The notes under the pieces: model-generated
What the model saw: only the letters and a program-made list of their open reading frames with translations
The model's database searches: none
Told to the model about the DNA's origin: nothing
Source: Neisseria chenwenguii
Lineage (GTDB): Bacteria; Pseudomonadota; Gammaproteobacteria; Burkholderiales; Neisseriaceae
DNA length: 64,000 nucleotides
NCBI RefSeq assembly: GCF_002216145.1
Contig: NZ_CP022278.1
Span: 744,001 to 808,000 of the forward strand
Direction: 5' to 3'
Made by a program: the position numbers and the translations under genes
Shown: one piece after another, positions 33,467 to 42,430 of the stretch
How the letters are laid out: each line of letters begins with the position of its first letter
Numbering within the stretch: position 1 is the first letter of the stretch

Positions 33467-34188
33467 ACGAAATCTCCCCATAAGGTCTGCATCGCAACAA
33501 TTGCAGCCAATGATGCAGTTTCAGTTCGCAGCACTCGTTTGCCCAGCGTTACGGCCTGAAAGCCCGCGTCAAACGCCTGCTGCTCTTCCGCCGCCGTCCA
33601 GCCGCCCTCGGGGCCGACCATGAAAATCAGGCCGTCTGAAGACGGGGTGATTCGGTTGAGTTTCTGCGCGCGGTTGAGGCTCATCAAGAGCTTGGTTTTT
33701 TCAGACGGCATCTGTGTTAAGGCCGTCTGAAAAGAAACCAGCGGCAAAACTTTAGGCACGACGTTGCGCCCGCTCTGCCCGCAGGCGGCGATGACGATTT
33801 CCTGCCAGCGTTCGACCCGTTTGTCGGCGCGTTCGCCCGAAAGCCGCACCACGCAACGCTCGCTGATGACGGGCCGGATTTCGTTCACGCCCAATTCGAC
33901 GCTTTTCTGCAAGGTAAAATCCATGCGCTCGCCGCTGGAAACGGCCTGTATCAGCGTGATGTTTAACGGCGATTCGCTGTCTGCCGCCTCTTCGCGCAGA
34001 ATTTCCGCCTCGGCGCGGCGTTTTTCCAATATCTGCAAACGGGCGGGATAAGCCTTGCCGTTGCCGTTGAACAAAACGATTTCTTCGCCCGCGCGCAGGC
34101 GCAAGACGTTCAGATGGCGGACAACATTTTCGGGCAGCGCAATCAGGCCGCCCGCATTCAGGGGTTGGGAGAGGTAAAAACGGGGCAT
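33463..34188 (-). CDS. rsmE: 16S rRNA (uracil-1498-N3)-methyltransferase RsmE
   Basis: RsmE is a SPOUT-class SAM-dependent methyltransferase acting on U1498 of the 30S subunit. The 241-residue protein starts MPRFYLSQPLNAGGLIALPEN with the N-terminal PUA-like domain (HLNVLRLRAGEEIVLFNGNG). It has the SPOUT knot motifs ITLIQAVSSGERMDFTLQKSVELGV, FMVGPEGGWTAAEE and LGKRVLRTETASLAAI. The start at 34188 matches the family; the upstream extension is not conserved-looking. It overlaps the thioesterase gene. An internal DUS reads as MPSEK within the protein. Confidence 0.95.
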   Translation of the reverse strand: MPRFYLSQPLNAGGLIALPENVVRHLNVLRLRAGEEIVLFNGNGKAYPARLQILEKRRAEAEILREEAADSESPLNITLIQAVSSGERMDFTLQKSVELGVNEIRPVISERCVVRLSGERADKRVERWQEIVIAACGQSGRNVVPKVLPLVSFQTALTQMPSEKTKLLMSLNRAQKLNRITPSSDGLIFMVGPEGGWTAAEEQQAFDAGFQAVTLGKRVLRTETASLAAIVAMQTLWGDFV

Positions 34189-34259
34189 CGCAAAAGGCTT
34201 CGGGTATAATAAACGGCCTCCATATTGGCGTTTCCACACCGAAATAGCAAGGATAAAAA

Positions 34260-35051
34260 GTGCTGCACCAACTCCAAAACGTCGTCCGCCACATCGCGCA
34301 AACCGAAATCATGCCGCGTTTTCTCAACACGCCTTCCTACCGAAAAGAAGACGGCAGCATGCTCAGCGAAGCCGATTTGGCCGCACAGACCGCCTTTGCC
34401 GCCGCCCTGCCGCTGATCGCCGGGCGCCCCGTACTCGGCGAAGAAATGAGCCCTCAGGCGCAGGCCGGGCTGTGGCAGCAGCACCATTCAGACGGCCTCT
34501 GGATTGTCGACCCCATCGACGGCACCAACAATTTCGTCAACGGCCTGCCGCATTTCGCCGTCTCCGTTGCCTACATCCAAAACGGCCGCGCCCAAGCCGG
34601 CGTCATCTATAATCCCGTCAGCGGCGAATGTTTTACCGCACAGCGCGGACAAGGCGCCCACCTCAACGGCACGCGCCTGCCGCTGCGGCTGGTGTCGAAA
34701 AAACTCAGCGAAGCCATCGCCGGCGTCGAAATCAAATACCTGCGTTCGGGCAAACTCTCCAGCCGCATGAACACCCTCGCCCCCTTCGGCTCCATCCGCA
34801 GCATGGGTTGCAGCACGCTCGACTGGTGCTACCTTGCCTGCGGGCGTTACGACGTATATGTCCACGGCGGACAAAAACTCTGGGACTACGCCGCCGGCGC
34901 CCTGATTTTCGAAGAAGCCGGCGGCTGCCTGTCCACGCTCGAAGGCGATGAATTTTGGAGCGGCGAACACGTTTTCAAACGCTCCGTCGTTGCCGCGCTC
35001 GAACCCGAATTATTCCGCCGTTGGGAAAAATGGATACGCGAAAACCAATGA
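34260..35051 (+). CDS. suhB: Inositol-monophosphatase family protein (SuhB-like)
   Basis: A 263-residue Mg-dependent phosphatase. It has GEEM (first metal Glu), WIVDPIDGTNNFVNGLPHFAVSVA (metal-binding DPIDGT) and the C-terminal LWDYAAGALIFEEAGG motif. The frame starts with GTG 34260 (VLHQLQNVVRHIAQTEIMPRF). SuhB hydrolyses inositol/sugar monophosphates and also modulates rRNA transcription antitermination in E. coli. The exact substrate here is not fixed. It is transcribed divergently from rsmE. Confidence 0.88.
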   Translation: MLHQLQNVVRHIAQTEIMPRFLNTPSYRKEDGSMLSEADLAAQTAFAAALPLIAGRPVLGEEMSPQAQAGLWQQHHSDGLWIVDPIDGTNNFVNGLPHFAVSVAYIQNGRAQAGVIYNPVSGECFTAQRGQGAHLNGTRLPLRLVSKKLSEAIAGVEIKYLRSGKLSSRMNTLAPFGSIRSMGCSTLDWCYLACGRYDVYVHGGQKLWDYAAGALIFEEAGGCLSTLEGDEFWSGEHVFKRSVVAALEPELFRRWEKWIRENQ

Positions 35052-35139
35052 CGTGCAGCTTATCCGATTAAAAAACCGCCTATCCGCGCAATTTACTTAA
35101 ATCGTCTCACTTCTTAACAGCATTTAATACTGATACAGG

Positions 35140-35261
35140 TAGAATAAAAACCGCTGAGACACACCGCTCTTTTATCCCTTTTGGGCGGTGCAGCAAGTAA
35201 GACGTTTTCCCGCAATGTATTGGCCATTCATACTTCTCCCTTGGTATGAATGGTTTTTTTT
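35140..35261 (+). ncRNA. Candidate small RNA with CU-rich loops
   Basis: A 10-bp terminator stem CCATTCATAC / GTATGAATGG (35224-35253) is followed by eight T with no coding gene upstream on that strand since suhB. Its loop is TTCTCCCTTG, complementary to Shine-Dalgarno sequences. Upstream, CACCGC/GCGGTG form a second hairpin with a CU-rich loop (UCUUUUAUCCC). A possible -10 TAGAAT lies at 35140-35145, and a degenerate FNR-like site (TTTACTTAAATCGT) at 35092-35105. CU-rich loops are typical of neisserial sRNAs that block translation starts. The start point is uncertain. Confidence 0.5.
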
Positions 35262-35389
35262 GTTTGGAATTTATTGTTAAATATCGTGCAAAACTGAGCC
35301 AGGGAAATGGGGAGTTGTGCTCCAAAAGTGAGCCACTCTCCGTTTGTTATAAACTGCTCCGCTTTATCACACAGCGGAGCCCAACCTGG

Positions 35390-36922
35390 ATGTTATGTAT
35401 GGAAACCATCGCAAAAGTGCACCGGCTTTTTCACCGGCAGAAACTCTCACAACGTGAAATCGCCAAACAACTCAAACTCTCCCGCAATACAGTCGCTAAA
35501 TATCTGCAGCACGCCACCGTAGAACCCCCCGTCTACCGCAGAGAACAAACCCATTACCCCAAGCTCGGTCCTTTTCTTGACGCATTAGCCCAACAATTGC
35601 TCCAAGAAGCCAAACTGCCCAAACAGCAACACCTTTCCGCACGCCGGCATTTCGAACGCATCAAAGATGCCGGTTATACCGGACAGTACAGCGCCGTTGC
35701 CGCATTTATCCGCAAATTCCGTCAACAGCACCAACCCAAACCAGTTCCGGTCTTTATGGCTCAGGCTTTTGCTCCGGGTGATGCTTATCAGTTTGACTGG
35801 AGTATCGAAACCGTTTGTTTGGCCGGACAGACCGTCAAGGTGAATATCGCCCATTTCCGCTTATGCCACAGCAGGGCTTTTTTCATTTGTGCTTATCCCA
35901 ATCAGAAAGCCGATATGTTGATGGATGCGCACAACCGCGCATTCGCTTTCTTCGGCGGCGTACCTACCCGCGGTATCTACGACAATATGAAGACCGCCGT
36001 TACCCGCATCGGCAAAGGTAAGGAGAGGGAATTTAACGCGCAGTTTTTACAGATGATGACCCATTTTCTCATTGAACCGGTTGCCTGTACCCCGGCTTCC
36101 GGCTGGGAGAAAGGGCAGGTCGAAAGGCAGATACGCTACCTACGTGAAAGATTGTTCAAACCGACTTTGGCTTTTGATTCCTTCACCTCTCTCAACGACT
36201 ACCTGCAGCAGCAATGCCTACGGCTGATGCAGCAGCACAAACATCCCGAATACAGGCAGCCGGTTACCGACATATGGGAAAGGGAGAAGCATTCGTTGGC
36301 CGCTTTCCGTCCCTATCCGGCAGAACGTTTGGAGATACTCAAAGTCAGCAACCAGTCTTTGGTTACCGTCGAACGTCACCGTTACAGCGTACCGGTCGAA
36401 TGGGCGGGCAATACGGTTAGGGCTTATATCGGCGCACAGACCGTCCGCTTTTGTAGCGATACCGACTGCATTGCCGAACATCCGCGCAGCTTTGTGAAGG
36501 ACGGCATCAGCTATAACCCTTGGCATTTTTTGCCCTATCTGCAAAAGAAACCCGGCGCGTTAAGAGACGGCAGGGCTTTTATCGGCTGGGTGCTGCCGCC
36601 CGTCATAGAGCGACTGAAAGCCTGTTTGCTTAAACAGCCCAAAGGAGACAGGGTGATGGTCAAACTGCTGAACCTGATGGCCGAATACGATGCTGACTTG
36701 GCATTGACGGCGGCGGAATTGGCATTGGACGAAGGTATGCCGACACCGGAGGCGGTATTGAACATCATCAACCGTCTGAAAGAACCGCCTTCACCCCGTT
36801 TCCATATCAGGGACATCCCACTTACCGTCCCGCCGTCAGTTGATTGCAGCCGTTATGACCGCTTACTGAGTTTGTCGGGCAAACAAACGGATACGGTGAA
36901 GGAGAAACATCATGCAGCATGA
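35390..36922 (+). CDS. istA: IS21-family transposase IstA
   Basis: About 510 residues beginning [20 protein letters not shown]. An N-terminal HTH ([20 protein letters not shown]) is followed by a DDE integrase core. The first Asp is in [10 protein letters not shown], the second in [12 protein letters not shown], and the Glu in [19 protein letters not shown]. The rest is a C-terminal beta domain. The frame is open upstream to 35246, but the MLCMET start fits IstA. It overlaps istB by 11 bases. The gene looks intact, so the element may still be mobile. Confidence 0.93.
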   Translation: MLCMETIAKVHRLFHRQKLSQREIAKQLKLSRNTVAKYLQHATVEPPVYRREQTHYPKLGPFLDALAQQLLQEAKLPKQQHLSARRHFERIKDAGYTGQYSAVAAFIRKFRQQHQPKPVPVFMAQAFAPGDAYQFDWSIETVCLAGQTVKVNIAHFRLCHSRAFFICAYPNQKADMLMDAHNRAFAFFGGVPTRGIYDNMKTAVTRIGKGKEREFNAQFLQMMTHFLIEPVACTPASGWEKGQVERQIRYLRERLFKPTLAFDSFTSLNDYLQQQCLRLMQQHKHPEYRQPVTDIWEREKHSLAAFRPYPAERLEILKVSNQSLVTVERHRYSVPVEWAGNTVRAYIGAQTVRFCSDTDCIAEHPRSFVKDGISYNPWHFLPYLQKKPGALRDGRAFIGWVLPPVIERLKACLLKQPKGDRVMVKLLNLMAEYDADLALTAAELALDEGMPTPEAVLNIINRLKEPPSPRFHIRDIPLTVPPSVDCSRYDRLLSLSGKQTDTVKEKHHAA

Positions 36923-37637
36923 ACGTTTGGTTGGATTGCTGAAAGAATTGAAACTCGGTGCGATGGCGGAGCAATGGGATGAAATCGTAGTGGACGGCAT
37001 CCGTCGCAAACGGGGTACGCTGGATATTCTGGAGCGGTTGTTGACTGCCGAACATATAGCCAAAACAGCAAGAAGCACCCAAAACCGGATTAGCCAGGCA
37101 AGGTTTCCGCAACACCGCAGTTTGGCCGACTTTGATTTTGAGCAGAGTTTGATACACCGTCCGGCCTTGGAACTGCTGTTGGGCGGGGGCTATATCAGAC
37201 AAAAGCGTAATGTGGTGTTGGTAGGCGGACCGGGTACGGGTAAAACACACATTGCCACAGCACTGGGTATCGAAGCTGCGACACAAGGATTTAGGGTACG
37301 TTTTTGGAATGTACTGGACTTGGTCAACAAATTGGAAGCAGACAAAGACGAAGGCCGTCTGAAACTGACCGAACAGCAATGTCGGTACGATTTGTTGATT
37401 CTTGATGAGTTGGGGTATCTGCCGTTTAGTCAGAAAGGCGGTGCGCTGCTGTTTCATCTGATGAGTCAACTGCATGAAAGGACGAGTATTGTCATGACGA
37501 CCAATTTGGCTTTTAGCGAATGGGTGAAGCTGTTTATGGATGAAAAGATGACGGGTGCTTTACTGGACCGCCTGACTTATTGCTGCGATATTTTTGAGAC
37601 GGGCAATGATTCTTACCGGATGAAACACCGCTCATAG
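36912..37637 (+). CDS. istB: IS21-family helper ATPase IstB
   Basis: A 241-residue AAA+ ATPase required with IstA for transposition and target selection. Walker A is [17 protein letters not shown], Walker B is [13 protein letters not shown], and sensor I lies in [13 protein letters not shown]. It starts 11 bp before the end of istA, indicating coupled translation. It is intact. An AG-type DUS half occurs inside (EGRLKL). Confidence 0.94.
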   Translation: MQHERLVGLLKELKLGAMAEQWDEIVVDGIRRKRGTLDILERLLTAEHIAKTARSTQNRISQARFPQHRSLADFDFEQSLIHRPALELLLGGGYIRQKRNVVLVGGPGTGKTHIATALGIEAATQGFRVRFWNVLDLVNKLEADKDEGRLKLTEQQCRYDLLILDELGYLPFSQKGGALLFHLMSQLHERTSIVMTTNLAFSEWVKLFMDEKMTGALLDRLTYCCDIFETGNDSYRMKHRS

Positions 37638-37695
37638 GGTGGCTCAATTTTAGACCACAACTGTGGCTCAGTTTTGGAATGGAATTGACAGAATT

Positions 37696-37843
37696 TATAG
37701 TGAATTAAAATAAAAAATCTACTTCGTTGACTGCGGCCGGGCTCAAAGAGGACGATTCACTAAGGCGCTGAAGCGCCAAGTTCATCTGTCCCGTACTGTC
37801 CGCGCCTTACCGCCTTGTGTCTTTCTTATTTTATTTCACTATA
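37696..37843. repeat. Neisserial TATAGTG repeat (MITE-like, about 150 bp)
   Basis: TATAGTGAATTAAAATAA at the left and TTATTTTATTTCACTATA at the right are nearly perfect terminal inverted repeats. The interior carries the neisserial core CTCAAAGAGGACGATTC followed by a GC-rich GGCGC...GCGCC hairpin. Ends with TA suggest a TA target duplication. It lies just beyond the IS21 right end. Confidence 0.7.
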
Positions 37844-37846
37844 GCA

Positions 37847-37890
37847 AAGGCCGTCTGAAAAGTGTGCGAACATTTTTCAGACGGCCTTGA
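37847..37890. terminator. Inverted AG-DUS pair
   Basis: AAAGGCCGTCTGAAAA and TTTTTCAGACGGCCTT around a 12-base loop, within the 596-bp repeat-rich gap 37638-38233. Confidence 0.65.
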
Positions 37891-37904
37891 TGCAGAAACG
37901 GCAG

Positions 37905-38020
37905 CCGTAGGGCGGATTGGCCGGCCCATCATTGACCATAGGTCAAAATCTAAACGCCGGGAATTCCCGTAAACAGTTTTTTGCCTTTCAGGCATACGGT
38001 GGGTAGGGATACCCCTACGG
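37905..38020. repeat. Family-A palindromic repeat, diverged copy
   Basis: CCGTAGGGCGG at the left and CCCCTACGG at the right, with the conserved interior GGTCAAAATC and TTGCCTTTCAGGCA. It is the leftmost member of the 115-bp family. Downstream to 38160 are gagagg-type (38056-38105) and GGGCTTCAGCCCGGC-type repeats. Confidence 0.6.
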
Positions 38021-38233
38021 TTATTGTTTGCCGAGCAATGAATCCGAACTTCCCCCCACCCCAACCCTCCCCCGCCCCGCAGGAGAGGATTAGGGTGGGG
38101 TGGGAGGCAGGGCGCAACGACATAGGCCGGGCTTCAGCCCGGCTTAAAGTGTGAGAACTGCGCAAACCAGACTAAAAAACATTCTATATATTTGAATTAT
38201 TTAATTTATTTCACTAAAAAAGTTTCAGACGGC

Positions 38234-38704
38234 CTAAAGAAACCGCCCGCAGCAGGCTTTGAATTTTTTGCCCGAACCGCACACGCAGGGCTGTTTCATG
38301 GTCGGCAGTTCAACGGTCGGGTCGAGGAAATACCAGCGCCCGTCGATATTGACGAAAACCGAGATTTCAAAGTGTTCCAAAGTTTCGCCTTTTTCGCGGA
38401 AATGCGCGGTAAACTCCACCAACGCGTGCTGTTTGCCGAGGTTTGGGTTGAAATCCGACACCTCCAGCCCCAGCCATTCCGTTTCCTTGCTCCACGCGGC
38501 GATGGCGGCTTTGTCCAGCAGCGGCTGCTGCGCGGGAACGGTGGTTTCGACAATATAATCAACCTGTTGCAAGACAAACGCGCTGTAACGCGAGCGCATC
38601 AGCGCTTCGGCGGTCGAGGCGGCGGTTTCGCCCGAATGCAGCGGACGGCAGCATTCGGCATAGGTTTTGCCCGAACCGCAGGGGCAGGTTTTTTCAGACG
38701 GCAT
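38234..38704 (-). CDS. YchJ-family SEC-C motif protein
   Basis: A 156-residue protein with SEC-C zinc motifs at both ends. The N-terminal one is TCPCGSGKTYAECCRPLHSGE and the C-terminal one QPCVCGSGKKFKACCGRF. Between them is the YchJ domain (ALMRSRYSAFVLQQVDYIVETT, EWLGLEVSDFNPN, HALVEFTAHFREKGETLEHFEISVF in parts). The start at 38704 is supplied by a DUS: ATGCCGTCTGAAAAA reads MPSEK. YchJ function is not established; SEC-C domains bind Zn and may mediate ribosome or SecA-like contacts. Confidence 0.85.
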   Translation of the reverse strand: MPSEKTCPCGSGKTYAECCRPLHSGETAASTAEALMRSRYSAFVLQQVDYIVETTVPAQQPLLDKAAIAAWSKETEWLGLEVSDFNPNLGKQHALVEFTAHFREKGETLEHFEISVFVNIDGRWYFLDPTVELPTMKQPCVCGSGKKFKACCGRFL

Positions 38705-38870
38705 AACGGGGTTCCGAACAGGTTTGGAAAGGGGGATTATAACGGCGGCAGGGTAAAAAAGCGGGTCGGGGATTGTTGCACAAATCGACAAGGCCGTCTG
38801 AAAAGAAACAAAATGTAATGCAGTCAATCTGTTAAAATACCCGCTTTCGATTTTGAGCCGCTGTTTTGCC

Positions 38871-39719
38871 ATGAACATCCACACCATCAACCGTCTGCTG
38901 CCGCAAACCCAATGCCGCGAATGCGGCTTTTCCGGCTGCCTGCCCTACGCCGAAGCGCTTGCCAAAGGCGAAGCGGCGGTGAATTTGTGCGCGCCCGGCG
39001 GCGGGGCGGTGATGGCGGATATTGCGGAACTGCTCGGCAAAAGCCCTGTTGCGCCCGCGAAAATTCAAACCAAAGCGTTGGCGTGGATAGACGAGGCCGT
39101 CTGCATCGGCTGCACCGCCTGCATCCGCGCCTGCCCCGTTGACGCGATTATGGGCGCGCGCAAGCTGATGCACACGGTCATCGCCGAAGAATGTACTGGC
39201 TGCGGCCTCTGCGTCGCGCCCTGTCCGGTGGACTGCATCCATATGCAGCCGGTCGAAGCCGATTTTCTGCCGCAGGCGCGCAGTTTGGGCGAAAGCGCGG
39301 AACCGCGTTTTGCCGCCGCCGAACACGCGCGGGCGCGGTTTGAACGCCGCGAAACGCGCAAACGGCGCGAAGCCGACGAACGCCGCGCACTTTTGGCCGA
39401 ACGCGAAGCGGCGGTCAAAGCCAAAATACAGCGCGCGCCCGAAACTGCGGCGAAACCCGCGTTCAACCCAGCCGATTTAATCGCCAAAGCGATGGCCAAA
39501 GCGCAGTCGCAACAGGCCGCGCTGGCCGACGTTGCCAACCGCGAGGATTTCAAAACCAGGCAGATTGCGGAAGCCAAACAGCGCGCCGAGCTGCGCCGCG
39601 CCCAGCGCGACATGAAATACGGCAGCGATGAGGAAAAAGCCGCCGCGCTGGTTTACCTGCGCCGTTACAAGGCCGAACAGGAAGCGAAGGCGGAGCGGAC
39701 GAAAGCGGAGAAAAGGTAA
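38871..39719 (+). CDS. rnfB: RnfB-like iron-sulfur protein (electron transport complex subunit B family)
   Basis: A 282-residue ferredoxin-like protein. Residues about 10-50 form the RnfB 4Fe-4S domain ([16 protein letters not shown] with a later Cys in LCAPGG). Two bacterial ferredoxin motifs follow, [14 protein letters not shown] and [14 protein letters not shown]. The last 150 residues are a charged Ala/Arg/Glu/Lys-rich helical tail. The N-terminal membrane anchor of classical RnfB is missing and no other rnf genes are nearby, so it is probably the soluble stand-alone type seen in beta-proteobacteria. Its electron partners are unknown. Confidence 0.82.
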   Translation: MNIHTINRLLPQTQCRECGFSGCLPYAEALAKGEAAVNLCAPGGGAVMADIAELLGKSPVAPAKIQTKALAWIDEAVCIGCTACIRACPVDAIMGARKLMHTVIAEECTGCGLCVAPCPVDCIHMQPVEADFLPQARSLGESAEPRFAAAEHARARFERRETRKRREADERRALLAEREAAVKAKIQRAPETAAKPAFNPADLIAKAMAKAQSQQAALADVANREDFKTRQIAEAKQRAELRRAQRDMKYGSDEEKAAALVYLRRYKAEQEAKAERTKAEKR

Positions 39720-39815
39720 GATTTGGAACATTCGGATTAGAGCGGCATGAGGCCGTCTGAAAAACTGCATGGGCAGGATTTTCAGACGGCCTTTGGTTTT
39801 TAGGCAGGCGGTCGG

Positions 39816-39919
39816 TTAACACCCACTGTTTGACCGTAGGTCAAAATCCGCATGTTTGAAATTTTTCAGACGGCTTTCCTGCCTTTCGGGCAGGTGGTGG
39901 ACTGACACCCATCCTACGG
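39816..39919. repeat. Family-A palindromic repeat
   Basis: ACACCCACTGTTTGACC, GGTCAAAATCC, TGCCTTTCGGGCA and GACACCCATCCTACGG in the family order; the left end is truncated. Confidence 0.65.
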
Positions 39920-39956
39920 CAGATTTTTCAAACTTTTCAGACGGCCTGTCCGTTTT

Positions 39957-40024
39957 GCCCTCTCCCCAACCCTCTCCCACGGGAGAGGGAGCGCGTTTGC
40001 GAAGATTCGGGCTTTTCAGACGGC
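39957..40024. repeat. Gagagg-type repeat (family D) ending in DUS
   Basis: GCCCTCTCC and CCCTCTCCCACGGGAGAGGG, then GCGCGTTTGCGAAGATTCGG and an inverted AG-DUS. Near-identical blocks lie at 40198-40264, 42091-42147 and 48574-48650. Confidence 0.6.
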
Positions 40025-40044
40025 CTAACCGGTTTTTGCATCCG

Positions 40045-40162
40045 CCGTAGGGTGGGTGTAAACCCACCGTTTGACCGCAGGTCAAAATCCAAACGACTGA
40101 AATTGCATCAACGGCTTTCCTGCCTTTCAGGCAGGCGGTGTGGGTTGACACCCACCCTACGG
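40045..40162. repeat. Family-A palindromic repeat, most complete copy
   Basis: 118 bp: CCGTAGGGTGGGTGTAAACC at the left and GGTTGACACCCACCCTACGG at the right are inverted. The interior holds CCACCGTTTGACCGCAGGTC and CTGCCTTTCAGGCAGGCGGTG stems. Confidence 0.75.
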
Positions 40163-40197
40163 TTGGTTTTCACAAACTTTCAGGCGGCCTGTCCGTT

Positions 40198-40264
40198 TTG
40201 CCCTCCCCGACCCTCCCGCGGGAGAAGGAGTGCGTTTGCGAAGATTCGGGCTTTTCAGACGGCC
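40198..40264. repeat. Family-D repeat ending in DUS
   Basis: A second copy of the gagagg-type block with GCGTTTGCGAAGATTCGGGC and an inverted AG-DUS, immediately at the 3' end of the NCS1 gene. Confidence 0.6.
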
Positions 40265-40265
40265 T

Positions 40266-41708
40266 TCACACCCGCTCGTTCCGGCTGAGAATCCGATACA
40301 GAATTCCGGCGGTTATCATGCTGATAAACAGGGAAAACTGCGCAATCGGGGCCAGCGGCGGGTAGAAATCGGCGGTCAGAACAATGCCGACGGCGAGCAG
40401 CGAGGCGGGGACGAGCGATTTGACGGCGGCGTGGTTGTAGCCGTTTTGGTAGAAATAGGTGCTGCCGGGCGAGTTGTCGAAGAGGTCGTCCACATGGATG
40501 ATGCGTTTGCGCAGGATGTAGTAGTCCACCAGAATGATGCCGTACATCGGGCCGAGGGTGCCGGCGAGCAGATCGACGGTGTGGTGGATGACTTCGGGCG
40601 AGTTGTAGAGCCGCCAAGGCATGATGACGACGGAGAGAAAGGCGGCAATCAGGCCTCCTGTGCGCCAGCTGATGCTGCCGGGGTGGAGGTTGGAAATGTC
40701 GTTGGCGGCGGAGACGAAGTTGGCGACGATGTTGGTGCCGACGGTTGCAATCACGAGCGTGAACGACAGCAGAATGACAATGCCGACGTTGTCGATTTTG
40801 GCGACGATGCCCAAGGGGTCGATAATCATTTGGTTGAACACGGCGGGCGTACCGGTGATGGTGATGATGGCGGTCAGGGCGAAAAAAGTGAAGTTGACGG
40901 GCAGCCCCCAGAAATTGCCGCGGCGGGCGTCTTTCATGCTGCGGCAGTAGCGCGAGAAGTCGCCGAAATTAAGCGTCGGACCGGCGAAGTAGTTCACAAT
41001 CAACGACATACCGACGAGCATGGCGACGACGGTTTCGCCGAAACCAAGCTGTTTGGAAGAGAGGCTGAAGCTGATGTTTTCCCAGCCGGCGTGGTAAACG
41101 ACCCAGGCCATCAGTAAAAACATGACGATGCAGACGGCAGGGCCCGAGTAGTCGAGGAAAATCCGTATCGCCTCCATGCGCATAAGGAACAGGATGGTCT
41201 GCATCGTCCACATCATCATGAAGCAGAACCAGCCCAGATGGGAAAGACCGAGAAACTCGGGCGCAACCCAGTCTTGCAGCGTGGGAAAAAATCTCAGTAA
41301 AACAATGGACAAGGTTATCGACGCCAGATAGGTTTGGATGCCGTACCAGACAATCGCGATGATGCCGCGGAACAGTGCGGGAATATTGGCGCCGTGCACG
41401 CCGAACGACATCCGCGCAATCACGGGATAGGGCACACCAGCGGCCTGCGAGGGTTTGGCCAAGAGATTGGCCATGACCATCACGATGGAAATGCCGCCGA
41501 TGAGGACAATCAGAATCTGCCACGGGGTCAGCCCCAGCGCAAACAGCGTGCCGGCGAAGATGTAGCCGCCGATGCTGTAAACGTCCGACATCCAAAACGC
41601 GAAGATGTTGTACCAGTTCCAAGTCTGCTGCGCAGGCAGCAAATCGTCGTTGCTCAGACGCGGATTATCGGGTTTTTCGGTCTTCAGTTTGTCGATATAG
41701 ACAGGCAT
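40266..41708 (-). CDS. NCS1-family nucleobase/allantoin:cation symporter
   Basis: A 480-residue, about 12-helix permease. It has NCS1 features: NDDLLPAQQTWNWYNIFAFWMSD at the N-terminus, GVPYPVIARMSFGVHGANIPALFRGIIAIVWYGIQTY (in parts) in helices 3-4, and GPTLNFGDFSRYCRSMKDARRGNFWGLP. NCS1 carriers of this subgroup import allantoin, hydantoin, uracil or cytosine. It lies in a same-strand cluster with allantoinase, AllE and carbamate kinase, so allantoin is the best substrate guess. The start at 41708 has AAAGGAG upstream. It is the last gene of the cluster in transcription order. Confidence 0.88.
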   Translation of the reverse strand: MPVYIDKLKTEKPDNPRLSNDDLLPAQQTWNWYNIFAFWMSDVYSIGGYIFAGTLFALGLTPWQILIVLIGGISIVMVMANLLAKPSQAAGVPYPVIARMSFGVHGANIPALFRGIIAIVWYGIQTYLASITLSIVLLRFFPTLQDWVAPEFLGLSHLGWFCFMMMWTMQTILFLMRMEAIRIFLDYSGPAVCIVMFLLMAWVVYHAGWENISFSLSSKQLGFGETVVAMLVGMSLIVNYFAGPTLNFGDFSRYCRSMKDARRGNFWGLPVNFTFFALTAIITITGTPAVFNQMIIDPLGIVAKIDNVGIVILLSFTLVIATVGTNIVANFVSAANDISNLHPGSISWRTGGLIAAFLSVVIMPWRLYNSPEVIHHTVDLLAGTLGPMYGIILVDYYILRKRIIHVDDLFDNSPGSTYFYQNGYNHAAVKSLVPASLLAVGIVLTADFYPPLAPIAQFSLFISMITAGILYRILSRNERV

Positions 41709-42430
41709 GGCGGGACTCCTTTGCGGAACACGGGTCAGGTCTGTAAGAGCGGTTCCCCCGGGTCTGTTGACAATTCATCTGCGAAGCAGGGTTTGGAGCG
41801 GAAAAATGCGGATGCAAAGCGGAAAGCGCAGCAAGGTTGGACACCTCGCGAGCATTTCCAACGCGGCAGACGCGTTTTCCGCCCAAAAACTGCCGCGTGA
41901 TGAAATGTCGGCAGACCCATCATTACTATATGGACGGTAGCGGATTTCGAAGCTATCGCTTGGCGACAAGAACCTGTTTTGAGACGACCGGGTTTCAGAC
42001 GGCATCAAACCGCTTGAGGCCGTCTGAAAATTTCTTGGGAACGGCGCCGCGGGGTGGGTTTGCCAAACTTTTCAGACGGCCTGTCCGTTGTGCCCTCTCC
42101 CTCGGGAGAAGGAGCGCGCTTGCGAAGATTCGGGCTTTTCAGACGGCCTTAAACGGGATCGGAGGCCGTCTGAAACATTTGAAGCACCCAACCTGTTCCC
42201 TCTCCCGCGGGAGGGTTAGGGAGAGGGCTGTTTGAGGTTCACAAACTTTTCAGACGGCCTCACCAGTTTTCACACCCACCGTTTGACCGCAGGTCAAAAT
42301 CCAAACATCTGAAATTTTTCAAACAGTTTTCTTGCCTTGCAGGCAAGCGGTGGGTTGACACCCACCCTACGCGTGATTGCGGTTCAGGCGTTTCAGACGG
42401 CATCAACCGTTTCAATGCCGTCTGAAAACC
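41709..42430. other. 722-bp intergenic region: permease leader and repeats
   Basis: Positions 41709-41990 contain the NCS1 ribosome-binding site and unassigned sequence, probably its promoter. Positions 41995-42430 are DUS motifs, two family-D blocks (42091-42147, 42189-42231) and a left-truncated family-A copy (42271-42372). No gene is supported. Confidence 0.55.
42271..42372. repeat. Family-A palindromic repeat, left-truncated
   Basis: Begins ACACCCACCGTTTGACC and ends GGTTGACACCCACCCTACGC, so it has one intact terminus. Confidence 0.65.

Larger units (their letters stand above)
35286..37678 (+). mobile_element. IS21-family insertion sequence (istA-istB), complete
   Basis: Two overlapping genes, istA and istB, lie between terminal repeats. 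The left end has AAAACTGAGCC and AAAAGTGAGCCAC; the right end, in reverse complement, has AAAACTGAGCCACAG and AAAATTGAGCCACC. These are the multiple inverted repeats typical of IS21 ends. Boundaries are approximate and no target duplication could be confirmed. The left end is about 25 bp past the terminator of the candidate sRNA. Confidence 0.9.

Noticed and set aside
35246..35389. IstA start at the upstream ATG (35246)
   Set aside because: That stretch covers the IS terminal repeat and lacks IstA features; MLCMETIAK at 35390 fits the family.
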